Notes: generated by a model not told the origin, from the letters alone. Positions 8,307 to 17,513 are shown, counted from the first letter of the stretch. The stretch is DNA of 64,000 nucleotides from Demequina aestuarii (GCF_000975095.1 NZ_BBRD01000001.1:1197467-1261466); one strand, 5' to 3'. Numbers and translations: made by a program.

Positions 8307-9372
8307 CGACCGCGAGCACGACGAGATGGCGCCGTTCGAGGCGAGCGTGGTCGACGCCGATGCCGACGCGATCGAGCGGTCGAACGAGGCAGCGCTCCGG
8401 CCCACCAGCCTCGATGAGTTCGTCGGTCAGCGCACCGTGCGCGATCAGCTGTCTCTGGTGCTGCGTGCGGCCGTGAGCCGCGGCGCGACCGCCGACCACG
8501 TGCTGCTGTCCGGTCCGCCCGGGCTGGGCAAGACGACGCTCGCGATGATCGTGGCAGGGGAGATGGGCGCGACCCTGCGTGTGAGCTCCGGCCCTGCGAT
8601 TCAGCACGCGGGCGACCTTGCCGCGATCCTCAGTTCGCTCGATGAGGGTGACGTGCTGTTCCTCGACGAGATCCACCGCCTGGCGCGTCCTGCCGAGGAG
8701 ATGCTGTATCTCGCGATGGAGGACTTTCGCGTGGACGTCGTCGTGGGCAAGGGAGCGGGCGCGACCTCGATCCCGCTGAGCCTGCCGCCCTTCACGATCG
8801 TCGGTGCCACCACGCGAGCCGGGCTGCTGCCGGCGCCGCTGCGCGACCGGTTCGGATTCACCGCTCACCTGGACTTCTACTCCGACGACGAACTGCACAG
8901 CATCGTGGGACGCTCGGCGGGCAAGCTCGGCTTCGAGATCGCCAGCGACGCAGCGGCCGAGATCGCGTCGCGCTCGCGCGGCACGCCGCGCATCGCGAAC
9001 CGTCTGCTGCGCCGCGTGCGTGACTGGGCACAAGTGCACGGCAGCGGCACGGGGGACCTCGCGGCCGCTCAGCAGGCGCTCATCGTGTACGAGGTCGACG
9101 AGCGCGGCCTCGACCGCCTCGACCGCGCCGTGCTGCGCGCGCTGTGCACGCGGTTCGGCGGCGGACCGGTGGGGCTGTCGACGCTCGCCGTATCCGTGGG
9201 CGAGGAGTCGGAGACGGTCGAGACGGTCGCCGAGCCGTTCCTGGTGCGCGAGGGGCTCATGAGCAGGTCCCCACGCGGACGTATCGCGACGGCCGATGCG
9301 TGGGCGCACCTGGGACTCGAGCCTCCTGCAGGCGCGCTTCCCGGCACCCCTGGTGGGCGACTCTTCGACTGA
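8299..9372 (+). CDS. ruvB: Holliday junction branch migration ATPase RuvB
   Basis: A 357-residue AAA+ motor driving branch migration with RuvA. Walker A is [11 protein letters not shown], Walker [10 protein letters not shown], sensor 1 [19 protein letters not shown], the arginine-bearing segment [17 protein letters not shown], and a C-terminal winged helix ([18 protein letters not shown]). Length and motifs are normal. The start GTG lies within the last codons of ruvA. Confidence 0.97.
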   Translation: MPDDREHDEMAPFEASVVDADADAIERSNEAALRPTSLDEFVGQRTVRDQLSLVLRAAVSRGATADHVLLSGPPGLGKTTLAMIVAGEMGATLRVSSGPAIQHAGDLAAILSSLDEGDVLFLDEIHRLARPAEEMLYLAMEDFRVDVVVGKGAGATSIPLSLPPFTIVGATTRAGLLPAPLRDRFGFTAHLDFYSDDELHSIVGRSAGKLGFEIASDAAAEIASRSRGTPRIANRLLRRVRDWAQVHGSGTGDLAAAQQALIVYEVDERGLDRLDRAVLRALCTRFGGGPVGLSTLAVSVGEESETVETVAEPFLVREGLMSRSPRGRIATADAWAHLGLEPPAGALPGTPGGRLFD

Positions 9373-9378
9373 ACGCGG

Positions 9379-9408
9379 TTCGACGCGCCCCCGTTTCACC
9401 CCTAGAAT
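9379..9408 (+). promoter_or_regulatory. Promoter for secD-secF
   Basis: -35-like TTCGAC at 9379-9384 and -10 TAGAAT at 9403-9408 with an 18-bp spacer in the short gap after ruvB. Transcription would start near 9415, leaving a ~35-nt leader with TGAGGA before secD. Confidence 0.5.
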
Positions 9409-9450
9409 CGCCAGGGCTCTCATGAGCACTTCTACATCGTGAGGAATTCT

Positions 9451-11340
9451 GTGTCGAAAGTCACCAAGAGCGCGCGCAAGTCGCTGATCTGGCTCGGAGC
9501 GATCGTTGTCGCGATCTTCGGGCTGCTCTCTGCCGGCGTCCTGTCAGGCAACGCGTCGTGGACCCCGGGCCTCGCGCTCGACCTCGCCGGCGGTCGCCAG
9601 ATCATCCTGACTCCCGTCCTCACGGAGGGCTCGGATCAGCAGATCGAGCAGACCGACCTCGAGCAGGCCGTCGAGGTGATCCGCAACCGCGTGGATGCCT
9701 CCGGCGTCGCCGAGGCGGAGATCACCACTCAGGGAAGCAACATCGTGGTCGCGCTTCCCGGCAATCCGCCGCAGTCGACCATCGATCTCGTGTCGCAGGC
9801 CGCGCAGCTGCAGTTCCGCCCCGTGCTGGTCGTGGGCGACCCGGGCGTGTCGACCCCGATCCCCGACCCGAGCGCAAGTCCCAGCGACGAGCCCACGCCT
9901 GGCGCATCGGCCGGGGCTACCCCCGAGCCGTCGCCCTCCGCGTCCGAGGTCGCCAACCTCGTGACGGGCACCGAGACGGTGACCGAGACCGGCGCATCGG
10001 CCACTCCCGCCCCTGAGGCGACAGCGGAGCCGACAGCCGCACCGACGGCGGCCCCCGGCGACGAGACCGTCGAGCCCGAGGACCCGTCTTCGTTCGCATG
10101 GCTCGACGAGACGCTGCTCGAGGAGTTCGAGTCGCTCAACTGCCTCGACCCCGAGAACCTCGGCGGCCGGTCGATGGGCGACCCCGACGTCGGCTACGCG
10201 GCGTGCGCCGAGTTCGGCCTCGCGAAGCTCGCGATGGGACCGGTCGAGATCGAGGGCGACGACCTCGACACGGCGACCAGCGGCCCCGAGACCTCGCAGA
10301 CGGGCACGCTCACGGGTCGCTACGAGGTCCGCCTGCAGTTCAACAACGAGGGCGCCTCCAAGTTCGGCGACGTCACCACCCGCCTGCTCAACCTGGAGCA
10401 GCCTCGCAATCAGTTCGCAATCGTCCTCGACGGCGTCGTGATCTCCTACCCGGTGGTCAACAACCGCATCACCAACGGCGAGGCGTCGATCACCGGTGAC
10501 TTCACGCAGGAGCAGGCGGAGCAGCTCGCGAACCAGCTCCGGTTCGGCGCCCTGCCGCTGAGCCTCGAGGTGCAGTCGAACCAGCAGATCTCCGCGACCC
10601 TGGGTGCCGATCAGCTCGAGAAGGGCCTGATCGCCGGCATGATCGGCCTGTTCCTGGTCTTCCTGTACTCGCTGTTCCAGTACCGCGCGCTCGGCCTCGT
10701 GACCATCGCATCGCTGATCATCGTGGGCGCCACGACGTTCGGCGTGATCTCACTGCTGTCGTGGGGGCTCGGATATCGCTTGTCGCTCGCGGGAGTCGCG
10801 GGCCTGATCATCGCGATCGGCGTGACCGCGGACTCGTTCATCGTGTACTTCGAGCGCATCCGCGATGAGCTGCGCGAGGGCCGGTCCCTGCAGTCCGCCG
10901 TCGACCACGCGTGGCGCCGCGCGCGCCGCACGATCCTGGCGTCCGACGCGGTGTCGCTGCTGGCAGCCCTTACCCTGTACGCGCTCGCCGTGGGCGGGGT
11001 GCGAGGCTTCGCCTTCACCCTGGGTCTCACCACGCTGCTGGACGTGCTCGTGGTGTTCCTGTTCACCCACCCGTTGATGGTGCTTCTCGCACGGACCTCG
11101 TTCTTCAGCGAGGGCCACCGCTGGTCTGGGCTGGACCCGCGCCAGCTGGGACGCGAGGCGCTCTACAAGGGCCGCGGCCGCGTCCGCACCGGCACGGCGG
11201 CCACCGCCAGCACGGACGGCCTCACGCTCGCCGAGCGCAAGGCGGCGGCGCGGCGCGCCAAGGTCACCACGCCCGACGCGTCAGCAACCGATGCTTCTCA
11301 GTCGCCTCTGGGCACCGAGCCGAAGGGGGACTCACGATGA
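9451..11340 (+). CDS. secD: Protein translocase subunit SecD with Pro/Ser/Thr-rich insert
   Basis: A 629-residue RND-like membrane protein that with SecF uses the proton motive force to help Sec export. An N-terminal membrane segment (SLIWLGAIVVAIFGLLS) precedes the extracytoplasmic P1 domain with GLALDLAGGRQIILTP; five more membrane helices and RDELREGRSLQSAVDHAW complete the SecD core. Residues ~140-213 form a Pro/Ser/Thr/Glu-rich low-complexity stretch inserted in P1, probably a disordered linker outside the membrane. GTG 9451 is preferred over GTG 9439 because TGAGGA lies 5 bp before it. No yajC is found between ruvB and secD, where it usually sits. Confidence 0.93.
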   Translation: MSKVTKSARKSLIWLGAIVVAIFGLLSAGVLSGNASWTPGLALDLAGGRQIILTPVLTEGSDQQIEQTDLEQAVEVIRNRVDASGVAEAEITTQGSNIVVALPGNPPQSTIDLVSQAAQLQFRPVLVVGDPGVSTPIPDPSASPSDEPTPGASAGATPEPSPSASEVANLVTGTETVTETGASATPAPEATAEPTAAPTAAPGDETVEPEDPSSFAWLDETLLEEFESLNCLDPENLGGRSMGDPDVGYAACAEFGLAKLAMGPVEIEGDDLDTATSGPETSQTGTLTGRYEVRLQFNNEGASKFGDVTTRLLNLEQPRNQFAIVLDGVVISYPVVNNRITNGEASITGDFTQEQAEQLANQLRFGALPLSLEVQSNQQISATLGADQLEKGLIAGMIGLFLVFLYSLFQYRALGLVTIASLIIVGATTFGVISLLSWGLGYRLSLAGVAGLIIAIGVTADSFIVYFERIRDELREGRSLQSAVDHAWRRARRTILASDAVSLLAALTLYALAVGGVRGFAFTLGLTTLLDVLVVFLFTHPLMVLLARTSFFSEGHRWSGLDPRQLGREALYKGRGRVRTGTAATASTDGLTLAERKAAARRAKVTTPDASATDASQSPLGTEPKGDSR

Positions 11341-12422
11341 GCGCCAACCTCGCCACCTGGGGCAACAAGCTCCACTCGGGGGAGAAGACCTACCCGATCG
11401 TCCAGTACAGCGGGCGTTTCTTCATCGCCTCCGCGATCCTGATGCTCGTGGCGCTCGGCCTGCTCCTGGGCAAGGGCCTCAACCCCGGCATCGACTTCAC
11501 CGGTGGCACGCAGTACGTGCTCGCCAATGTGTCGGACACTGACTCGGGTCCCGCCGAAGAGGCGATCGCCGCGATCGACCCCGCCCAGGAGCCCCGTATC
11601 AGCGTGCTCGGCGACAACGACCTGCGGGTGCAGCTGGGCGTCCTGGAGGACGCCGACCAGCAGGCGCTCGGGGACGCGCTGGCCGAGGCATACGGCGTCC
11701 CGCTCGACGACATCAGCTTCGACCAGATCGGTCCCACGTGGGGAGCGGAGGTCGGCGCCAAGGCCCTGCAGGCGCTGGTGATCTTCCTCCTTCTGGTGTT
11801 CACCGTCATCACGCTGTACTTCCGCGCGTGGCGCATGGCGGCCGCGGCGATCATCGCGCTGCTGCACGACCTGCTCTTCACGGTGGGCATCTACGCCCTG
11901 GTGGGCTTCGAGGTGACGCCCGCATCGGTCATCGGCTTCCTGACGATCCTGGGCTACTCGCTCTACGACACCGTGGTGGTGTTCGACAAGGTCAAGGAGA
12001 ACACTCAGGACCTGACGGCGCAGAGCCGCTACACGTACGCCGAGCTGGCGAACCTCGCGGTCAACCAGACCCTGGTGCGCTCGATCAACACGTCGATCGT
12101 CGCACTGCTGCCGGTGGGGTCGATCCTGTTCATCGGGTCGTTCCTGCTGGGTGCAGGCACGCTGAGCGACATCGCCCTCGCGCTGTTCGTCGGCATGGCC
12201 GTCGGCACGTACTCGTCGGTCTTCGTCGCGACTCCGCTCGAGGTGGCACTGCGCCGCCGCGAGGCGCGGATCCAGGAGCACACCGCCAAGGTGCTCGCGC
12301 TGCGTGAGTCGGGAGAGGCCGACGTCGTGGTGCACGAGGACGGCACGGTGCGAGTGGGCGCTCTCCAGCCGGGCGAGCACCGCGGCACCAAGGCACAGCC
12401 TCGCCGCAAGGGCCGCCACTAG
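11337..12422 (+). CDS. secF: Protein translocase subunit SecF
   Basis: A 361-residue partner of SecD. It has an N-terminal helix (FFIASAILMLVALGLLLGKG), the signature GIDFTGGTQYVL, and the SecF core with GYSLYDTVVVFDKVKENTQD and NQTLVRSINTSIVALLPVG. The C-terminal ~45 residues are charged and cytoplasmic (ending QPRRKGRH). The ATG at 11337 overlaps the secD stop (ATGA). Confidence 0.96.
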   Translation: MSANLATWGNKLHSGEKTYPIVQYSGRFFIASAILMLVALGLLLGKGLNPGIDFTGGTQYVLANVSDTDSGPAEEAIAAIDPAQEPRISVLGDNDLRVQLGVLEDADQQALGDALAEAYGVPLDDISFDQIGPTWGAEVGAKALQALVIFLLLVFTVITLYFRAWRMAAAAIIALLHDLLFTVGIYALVGFEVTPASVIGFLTILGYSLYDTVVVFDKVKENTQDLTAQSRYTYAELANLAVNQTLVRSINTSIVALLPVGSILFIGSFLLGAGTLSDIALALFVGMAVGTYSSVFVATPLEVALRRREARIQEHTAKVLALRESGEADVVVHEDGTVRVGALQPGEHRGTKAQPRRKGRH

Positions 12423-12439
12423 GCACCTCGAGCCGCCAG

Positions 12440-12445
12440 TAGACT
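12440..12445 (+). promoter_or_regulatory. -10 box (TAGACT) for relA
   Basis: TAGACT lies 18 bp after secF ends and 53 bp before the preferred relA GTG. It implies a ~46-nt leader ending in the strong GAAGGAGG site. No clear -35. Confidence 0.55.
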
Positions 12446-12497
12446 TGAGCCTTCACCCCGGCGCGGCCAGCCACCGCGAATCGTGAAGGAGGCTCGA

Positions 12498-14753
12498 GTG
12501 ACCGACACCCGCCACTCCTCGCCGCCCACGGGGCCGCTCGCGTTCCTGCGCCGTCCGGCGAAAGAGCCCACCGCGATCGACGGCGTGCTCGACACGTACC
12601 GCCGCATGTATCCGCGCGCGAAGACGGGCATGATCGAGCGCGCGTATCGGATCGCGGACGAGGCCCACCGGGGCCAGCAGCGCAAGAGCGGCGAGCCGTA
12701 CATCATCCACCCGATCGCGGTCGCGCAGATCATCGCCGACATGGGCCTGCCGGACACGGTGATCGCCGCGGCGCTTCTTCATGACGTCGTGGAGGACACC
12801 GAGCACCCTCTGGACCGGATCCGCGAGGAGTTCGGCGACGAGGTTGCGACGTTCGTGGACGGAGTGACCAAGCTGGACAAGGTCTCGTATGGGGACGCGT
12901 CCCAGGCGGAGACCGTGCGCAAGATGGTCGTGGCGATGGCCAAGGACATCCGGGTGCTGCTGCTCAAGCTCGCTGATCGGCTGCACAACGCCCGCACCTG
13001 GAAGCACGTGTCGCCGGAGAGCGCGCGCCGCAAGGCGCAGGAGACGCTCGAGATCTATGCGCCGCTCGCGCACCGCATGGGGCTGAACGCCATCAAGTGG
13101 GAACTCGAGGACCTCTCGTTCAAGACCCTCTATCCCAAGATCTACCAGGAGATCGTCGACGTCGTCGCGGAGCGCGCACCCGAGCGCGAGCGGTACCTGG
13201 CGGAGATCAGGGCCGAGATCGAGACCGAGCTCAAGACCATGAAGATCCGGGGCGTGATCACGGGCCGCCCCAAGCACTACTACTCGGTGTACCAGAAGAT
13301 GATCGTCCGAGGTCGCGACCTCAACGAGATCTACGACCTCGTGGGCATGCGGATCCTGGTGGATTCCGTCCGCGACTGCTATGCGGTGCTGGGAGCGATG
13401 CACGCGCGCTACCAGCCGGTGCCGGGCCGCTTCAAGGACTACATCGCGATGCCCAAGTTCAACCTCTACCAGTCGCTGCACACCACGGTGATCGGGCCCA
13501 GCGGCAAGCCGGTCGAGCTGCAGATCCGCACTCACGAGATGCACCGTCGGGCGGAGTACGGCCTCGCGTCCCACTGGCGATACAAGGAGCGTGGGGGCGG
13601 AACGAGCGGCAGCGGGGGCAGCGGCGACATGGGCTGGCTGCGCCAGATCGCGGACTGGCAGCAGGAGACCGCAGACCCGACCGAGTTCCTCGACGCGCTG
13701 CGCGGCGAAATCTCGCGCGCCGAGGTCTACGTCTTCACGCCGCGCGGCAAGCTGCTGGCGCTTCCTCAAGGGGCCACCCCGGTCGACTTCGCCTACGCGG
13801 TGCACACCGAGGTGGGCCACAAGACCATCGGCGCCAAGGTCAACGGCCGGCTCGTGCCACTCGACTCGACGCTCGACAACGGCGACACCGTGGACGTGCT
13901 CACCACGTCCGACGAGAACGCGCACCCCAAGCGGGACTGGCTCGACTTCGTGCAGTCCGCCCGTGCGCGCAACAAGATCCGCCAGTGGTTCACCCGCGAG
14001 CGTCGCGAGGAGTCGATCGAGACGGGCCGCGACATGCTCGCTCGCGCGATCCGCCGCCAGCATCTGCCGATGCAGCGCTTGATGTCCAAGTCGACGCTGC
14101 TCGCGCTCGCCAAAGAGATGCACTACGACGACGTGGACTCTCTGTACGCGTCGATCGGCGAGCATAAGGAGCAGGCGGGCGACGTGGTCGCACGCATGGT
14201 GGCAGCGGTCGGCGGAGCCGAGGGCGCGGATGAGGACGTCACGGAGATCACGCGACCGGGCACTGGCGTCGCACGGGCGCGGCGCGGCGACCCCGGGATC
14301 TCGGTGCACGGTCTCACCGACGTGGTGGTCAAGCTCGCCAAGTGCTGTACGCCAGTGCCGGGAGACCCCATTCGAGGATTCGTCACGCGCGGCAACGGTG
14401 TGAGCGTGCACCGCGCGGACTGCCAGAACCTCAGCGCTCTCGAGAGCGAGCAGGAGCGGTTCATCGACGTCCAGTGGACGGGGCAGTCGGACGCCACGTT
14501 CATGGTGCAGATCGAGGTGGAGGCACTGGACCGCAACCGGCTGCTGAGCGACGTCGTGAGAGTGCTGTCGGACTATCACGTCAACATCCTCGGCGCGAAC
14601 GTCTCGACGAATCAGGACCGCGTGGCGCTCAACACGTTCACCTTCGAGATGGCGGACCCGTCGCACCTGGGCGCCGTCATCGCCGCGGTGCGCAAGATCG
14701 ACGGGGTGTACGACGCGCGACGCCTCACGGGCGCCAAGCGCCGCCCGTACTGA
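12498..14753 (+). CDS. relA: Bifunctional (p)ppGpp synthetase/hydrolase Rel
   Basis: A 751-residue long RelA/SpoT homologue that makes and degrades (p)ppGpp. Domains in order: hydrolase HD domain with LLHDVVEDTEH (His95-Asp96), synthetase domain with GRPKHYYSVYQK and the bifunctional-type RFKDYIAMPKFNLYQS near residue 311, TGS domain (AEVYVFTPRGKLLALPQGAT), a conserved KCCTPVPGD region, and a C-terminal ACT domain. Intact HD residues and the RFKD signature indicate both activities. GTG 12498 is chosen because GAAGGAGG lies 5 bp upstream. A short Gly/Ser linker follows the synthetase domain. The 3' end overlaps a convergent gene by 29 bp. Confidence 0.97.
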   Translation: MTDTRHSSPPTGPLAFLRRPAKEPTAIDGVLDTYRRMYPRAKTGMIERAYRIADEAHRGQQRKSGEPYIIHPIAVAQIIADMGLPDTVIAAALLHDVVEDTEHPLDRIREEFGDEVATFVDGVTKLDKVSYGDASQAETVRKMVVAMAKDIRVLLLKLADRLHNARTWKHVSPESARRKAQETLEIYAPLAHRMGLNAIKWELEDLSFKTLYPKIYQEIVDVVAERAPERERYLAEIRAEIETELKTMKIRGVITGRPKHYYSVYQKMIVRGRDLNEIYDLVGMRILVDSVRDCYAVLGAMHARYQPVPGRFKDYIAMPKFNLYQSLHTTVIGPSGKPVELQIRTHEMHRRAEYGLASHWRYKERGGGTSGSGGSGDMGWLRQIADWQQETADPTEFLDALRGEISRAEVYVFTPRGKLLALPQGATPVDFAYAVHTEVGHKTIGAKVNGRLVPLDSTLDNGDTVDVLTTSDENAHPKRDWLDFVQSARARNKIRQWFTRERREESIETGRDMLARAIRRQHLPMQRLMSKSTLLALAKEMHYDDVDSLYASIGEHKEQAGDVVARMVAAVGGAEGADEDVTEITRPGTGVARARRGDPGISVHGLTDVVVKLAKCCTPVPGDPIRGFVTRGNGVSVHRADCQNLSALESEQERFIDVQWTGQSDATFMVQIEVEALDRNRLLSDVVRVLSDYHVNILGANVSTNQDRVALNTFTFEMADPSHLGAVIAAVRKIDGVYDARRLTGAKRRPY

Positions 14754-15144
14754 CTGTCTCCGCGTCTCCCGGCGCGGGAGGCCAGCGCCGCGCATCGGCC
14801 GTCGCAGTGGTGACGTCGGCGACGGGGGAGTGCGGGGCGGCGATCCCCACGCCGTGAAAGACCACCGGCACGGGCGCGGTCCACGCACGGACGTGACGGC
14901 CCACGGGGCACCGGATGTCGATGACGGCGGGTCGCTCACCGACCCCGTGAGCCCACAGCGCAGCCATTCCAGTGGCCTGACAGCCGGCGGGCACGCATTC
15001 CGCGAGCACGCGGCGGCGAATCGCGGCGCTGTCCGGGATGTCGAGCGGCAGCGCGACTCCCGGAAGCAGGGGTGCGATCACGGAGTCGCGCACCAGGCGC
15101 CCGTAGGCGAGGCGACCGATGTCGGTCCGGCGCACGATCCACAT
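14725..15144 (-). CDS. AbiEi-antitoxin-like hypothetical protein
   Basis: A 139-residue protein on the minus strand. The segment from about residue 23 to 80 (RLVRDSVIAPLLPGVALP, RRRVLAECVPAGCQATGMAA, ALWAHGVGERPAVIDI) resembles the N-terminal part of actinobacterial proteins annotated as type IV antitoxin AbiEi-like or DUF559-associated proteins. No toxin partner is next to it. The coding call is supported by a full-length frame filling a 487-bp gap and by the recurrent GCC-GAT-GCG codon triplet in frame at 14791-14800. A -10-like GACACT (minus strand, 15157-15152) lies 7 bp before the ATG, so it may be leaderless. It overlaps the relA 3' end. Family call tentative. Confidence 0.55.
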   Translation of the reverse strand: MWIVRRTDIGRLAYGRLVRDSVIAPLLPGVALPLDIPDSAAIRRRVLAECVPAGCQATGMAALWAHGVGERPAVIDIRCPVGRHVRAWTAPVPVVFHGVGIAAPHSPVADVTTATADARRWPPAPGDAETVSTGGAWRP

Positions 15145-15157
15145 GCGCCGCAGTGTC

Positions 15158-15196
15158 GCACGGCCGGACGCCCCGCGGTTGGGCGTCCGGCCGTGC
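15158..15196 (-). terminator. Terminator of the ppiB-DUF349 transcript
   Basis: A perfect 16-bp inverted repeat, GCACGGCCGGACGCCC (15158-15173) and its complement (15181-15196), with a 7-nt loop, about 45 bp beyond the DUF349 stop. There is no U-tract, as is common for actinobacterial terminators. Being symmetric it could also act on the other strand. Confidence 0.8.
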
Positions 15197-15240
15197 TGTG
15201 GACAGTGGTGATGGGCAGGCCGTCGCCGACCTGTGGTGGA

Positions 15241-16602
15241 CTACTTGACCACGCCCTCGATCTGCTCGAGCCACGACCGCCGCGCTGCGAGAGCCTCCTC
15301 GGCCTCCTTGATGCGGCGCTTGTCGCCCTTCGACTCTGCCGTGGCGAGGTCGTCCTCGAGCCCCGCGATCGCCGCCTGCAGCTGTGCGGCGGCTCCGGTG
15401 GCCCGTCTCTCGATCTCGGGGTTGCGCTGGTGCCAGCGCGCGTCCTCGGCGTCTCTCACGGCCTTCTCGACCGCGCCCATCCGCTTGTTGAGACGCGCGA
15501 CATCCCCGCGGGGAACCATCCCTGCGTCCTCGAACCGGTCCTGGGCGACGCGGAGCGCCTGCTTCGCCGCGTTCAGGTCCTTGATCGGGAGGATCCCCTC
15601 GGCCTCGGCGACTGCGGCCTCCTTCGCCGCGACGTTGTCCGCAAGGGCTTCGTCCTCGGCGTTCGAGGCTGCCCGGCGTGACTCGAAGAAGGCGTCCTGC
15701 GCCGTCTGGAATCGCTTCCACAGCGCATCGTCGACGCTGCGGCGCCCGCGACCGGAGCGCTTCCACTCGGCCATGAGGTCACGGAACTCGCGCGCGGTGC
15801 GGTCCCAGTCCGTGGACTCGGCAAGCGTCTCGGCCCGTGCGGCCAGCTGCTCCTTGCGGGAGGCGACGTCGGAGTTCGCGCGGTCCAGCTCGGCGAAGTG
15901 GTGCTTGCGCGCCTTCTCGAAGGACGACCGCGCAGTGGTGAACCGCTTCCACATCGCCTTCTCGGCGTCCTTGGGGATGCGGGCGTTGCCTCGCTGGGAG
16001 GCCTTCCACTCGTCGAGCAGCGACCGCAGCTCGGCGGTGTCGTCCTTCCAGTGGACCTGGGCCTCTGGCTTCTCGGCGATCCATTCGGCGCGGGCGACGA
16101 TGCGCTCACGGTCGGCGAGCGCCTCTTCGCGAGCGGCACGCCTCTCCTCCTGGATGCGCTCCCGGATGGCCTCCGCCTCGCCGGCGACGATGTCGAGCCT
16201 CTCGCGGAGCGCGGGGAGGTCGCCCACAGCGGCAGGCGCGACGAGCGACTCGCGCAGACCGGTGAGGGCCTCGTCGATGTCCTTGGGCGACAGACCCGCA
16301 GACTCGAGGCGGGCGTGGAAGCGCTCGATCGATGCCTTGAGCTCGAAGTAGGCCTTCACGTACGGCTTGAGGGGGTCGTCACCCTTGGCGGGGCCGACGA
16401 CTCTGGTGTCGTCGCCGTCCGTGACCGAGACCTCCTCGTCCGCGACGGTTGCGAAAGCGGCGGCCGCAGCCAGCTCCTCCTCGGTGACGTCGCTCGCCAC
16501 CGGCACCTTCACCGGGTGGGTCGCGTGCGCCGCCACGACGGCGGGGCTCGGCCCTACGGGCGGGCGGGGCTTGGGCCGCGGAGTGGGCTTGGGGGTGGTC
16601 AT
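15241..16602 (-). CDS. DUF349 domain protein (coiled-coil rich)
   Basis: A 453-residue protein with a Pro-rich N-terminus (PKPTPRPKPRPPVGPSP), an Ala/Glu-rich acidic region, then repeated DUF349 units recognisable by spaced W and F residues: VHWKDDTAELRSLLDEWK, AMWKRFTTARSSFEKARK, LMAEWKRSGRGRRSVDDALW, KRFQTAQDAFFESRR. Most of the rest is charged helix likely to form coiled coils, ending in KRRIKEAEEALAARRSWLEQ. The function of DUF349 is not established. The ATG at 16602 overlaps the stop of the cyclophilin gene (ATGA), so the two proteins are made together. A 16-bp terminator follows. Confidence 0.85.
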   Translation of the reverse strand: MTTPKPTPRPKPRPPVGPSPAVVAAHATHPVKVPVASDVTEEELAAAAAFATVADEEVSVTDGDDTRVVGPAKGDDPLKPYVKAYFELKASIERFHARLESAGLSPKDIDEALTGLRESLVAPAAVGDLPALRERLDIVAGEAEAIRERIQEERRAAREEALADRERIVARAEWIAEKPEAQVHWKDDTAELRSLLDEWKASQRGNARIPKDAEKAMWKRFTTARSSFEKARKHHFAELDRANSDVASRKEQLAARAETLAESTDWDRTAREFRDLMAEWKRSGRGRRSVDDALWKRFQTAQDAFFESRRAASNAEDEALADNVAAKEAAVAEAEGILPIKDLNAAKQALRVAQDRFEDAGMVPRGDVARLNKRMGAVEKAVRDAEDARWHQRNPEIERRATGAAAQLQAAIAGLEDDLATAESKGDKRRIKEAEEALAARRSWLEQIEGVVK

Positions 16603-17459
16603 GACAGGGACACCTCGTTCACGATGACGGACTGTGCCGGGCGCCCGTCGGGCTCGCCTGTGATCGTTCCGGCACTGGCAACGCCCTCCACAATACTCAG
16701 ACCCTCGACGACCTGCCCGAACACGGTGTACCCACCGGCGGCGTCGGAGGGGATGGTGGAGTCCTGGTAGACCACAAAGAACTGACTGCCCATGGATTCC
16801 GCATCGTTGCCGACGCGCGCCATCGCGAGCGTGCCCGCAGGGTACACGCCGTCCGCTGGGGCGTTCTCGATGGGCCCGTAGCGGTAGCTGGGGCCGCCGG
16901 TGCCGGTTCCCAGGGGATCCCCGCACTGCAGCACGTAGATTCCCGACGTGGTGAGCCGGTGGCATTCCGTCTGGTCGAAGAAGCCCTCGTCCGAGAGAGC
17001 GATGAAGCTCGCAACGGCCTGGGGGGCCGCGGCACCGTCGAGCTCGATCACGATGTCGCCCACGCTGGTGCTCATGGTGGCGGTCCAGGTGCGACCCTCG
17101 GCCAGAGAGGGGTCGGGGGCCTCGCCCGACGTCGCCCACCCGAACTCATCGGTGCTGGCGGTGGGGGTGGGCTCGGCAGCTGGGTCGGTCGCTGACGGTT
17201 CGGGCGTGGCGTCCACGGCAGATGGCGACTCGCTGGGCATGGCCGCCTCGAGGGACTCGTCATGGGTGCCGAGCAGGGTGCTGAGCACCCAGGCGATGAT
17301 CGCCACGGCTGCCACGACGGCGGTCACGATCGCGCCGATGCGCCAGCGACGACGGCTCTGCTGGCGCGCCTCGTCGTGCTCGGCATGCTTGCGCTCGAGC
17401 GCCTCACGGCGGCGCTTCTCGTACTCGCGGGCGGCGTTCCTGGAACGCTGGTGCGACAT
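16599..17459 (-). CDS. ppiB: Membrane-anchored cyclophilin-type peptidyl-prolyl isomerase
   Basis: A 286-residue protein: a charged cytoplasmic N-terminus (EKRRREALERKHAEHDEAR), one membrane helix at about residues 41-65 (IGAIVTAVVAAVAIIAWVLS), a Ser/Pro/Thr-rich linker, then a cyclophilin domain outside the membrane. Domain landmarks include GDIVIELDGAAAPQAVASFI, FFDQTECHRL, GTLAMARVGNDAESMGSQFF and YTVFGQVVEGLSIVE. The active-site arginine position is within FDQTECHRL. It probably assists folding of exported proteins. The ATG is preceded by GGAGGAG, and a minus-strand TAGACT lies ~50 bp upstream. Overlaps the DUF349 gene. Confidence 0.9.
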   Translation of the reverse strand: MSHQRSRNAAREYEKRRREALERKHAEHDEARQQSRRRWRIGAIVTAVVAAVAIIAWVLSTLLGTHDESLEAAMPSESPSAVDATPEPSATDPAAEPTPTASTDEFGWATSGEAPDPSLAEGRTWTATMSTSVGDIVIELDGAAAPQAVASFIALSDEGFFDQTECHRLTTSGIYVLQCGDPLGTGTGGPSYRYGPIENAPADGVYPAGTLAMARVGNDAESMGSQFFVVYQDSTIPSDAAGGYTVFGQVVEGLSIVEGVASAGTITGEPDGRPAQSVIVNEVSLS

Positions 17460-17507
17460 GGCAACTCCTCCACGACGGTGCGGGACGCGGCGCGCCCTCG
17501 GCGCCCC

Positions 17508-17513
17508 AGTCTA
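17508..17513 (-). promoter_or_regulatory. -10 box (TAGACT) for ppiB-DUF349
   Basis: On the minus strand the sequence reads CCTAGACTGGGG; TAGACT ends 48 bp before the ppiB ATG. It is divergent to hisS, sharing a 107-bp intergenic region. Confidence 0.6.

Noticed and set aside
12453-14939. 828-codon minus-strand frame opposite relA
   Set aside because: Shadow of relA; the only believable minus-strand gene nearby is the one at 14725-15144 in another frame.
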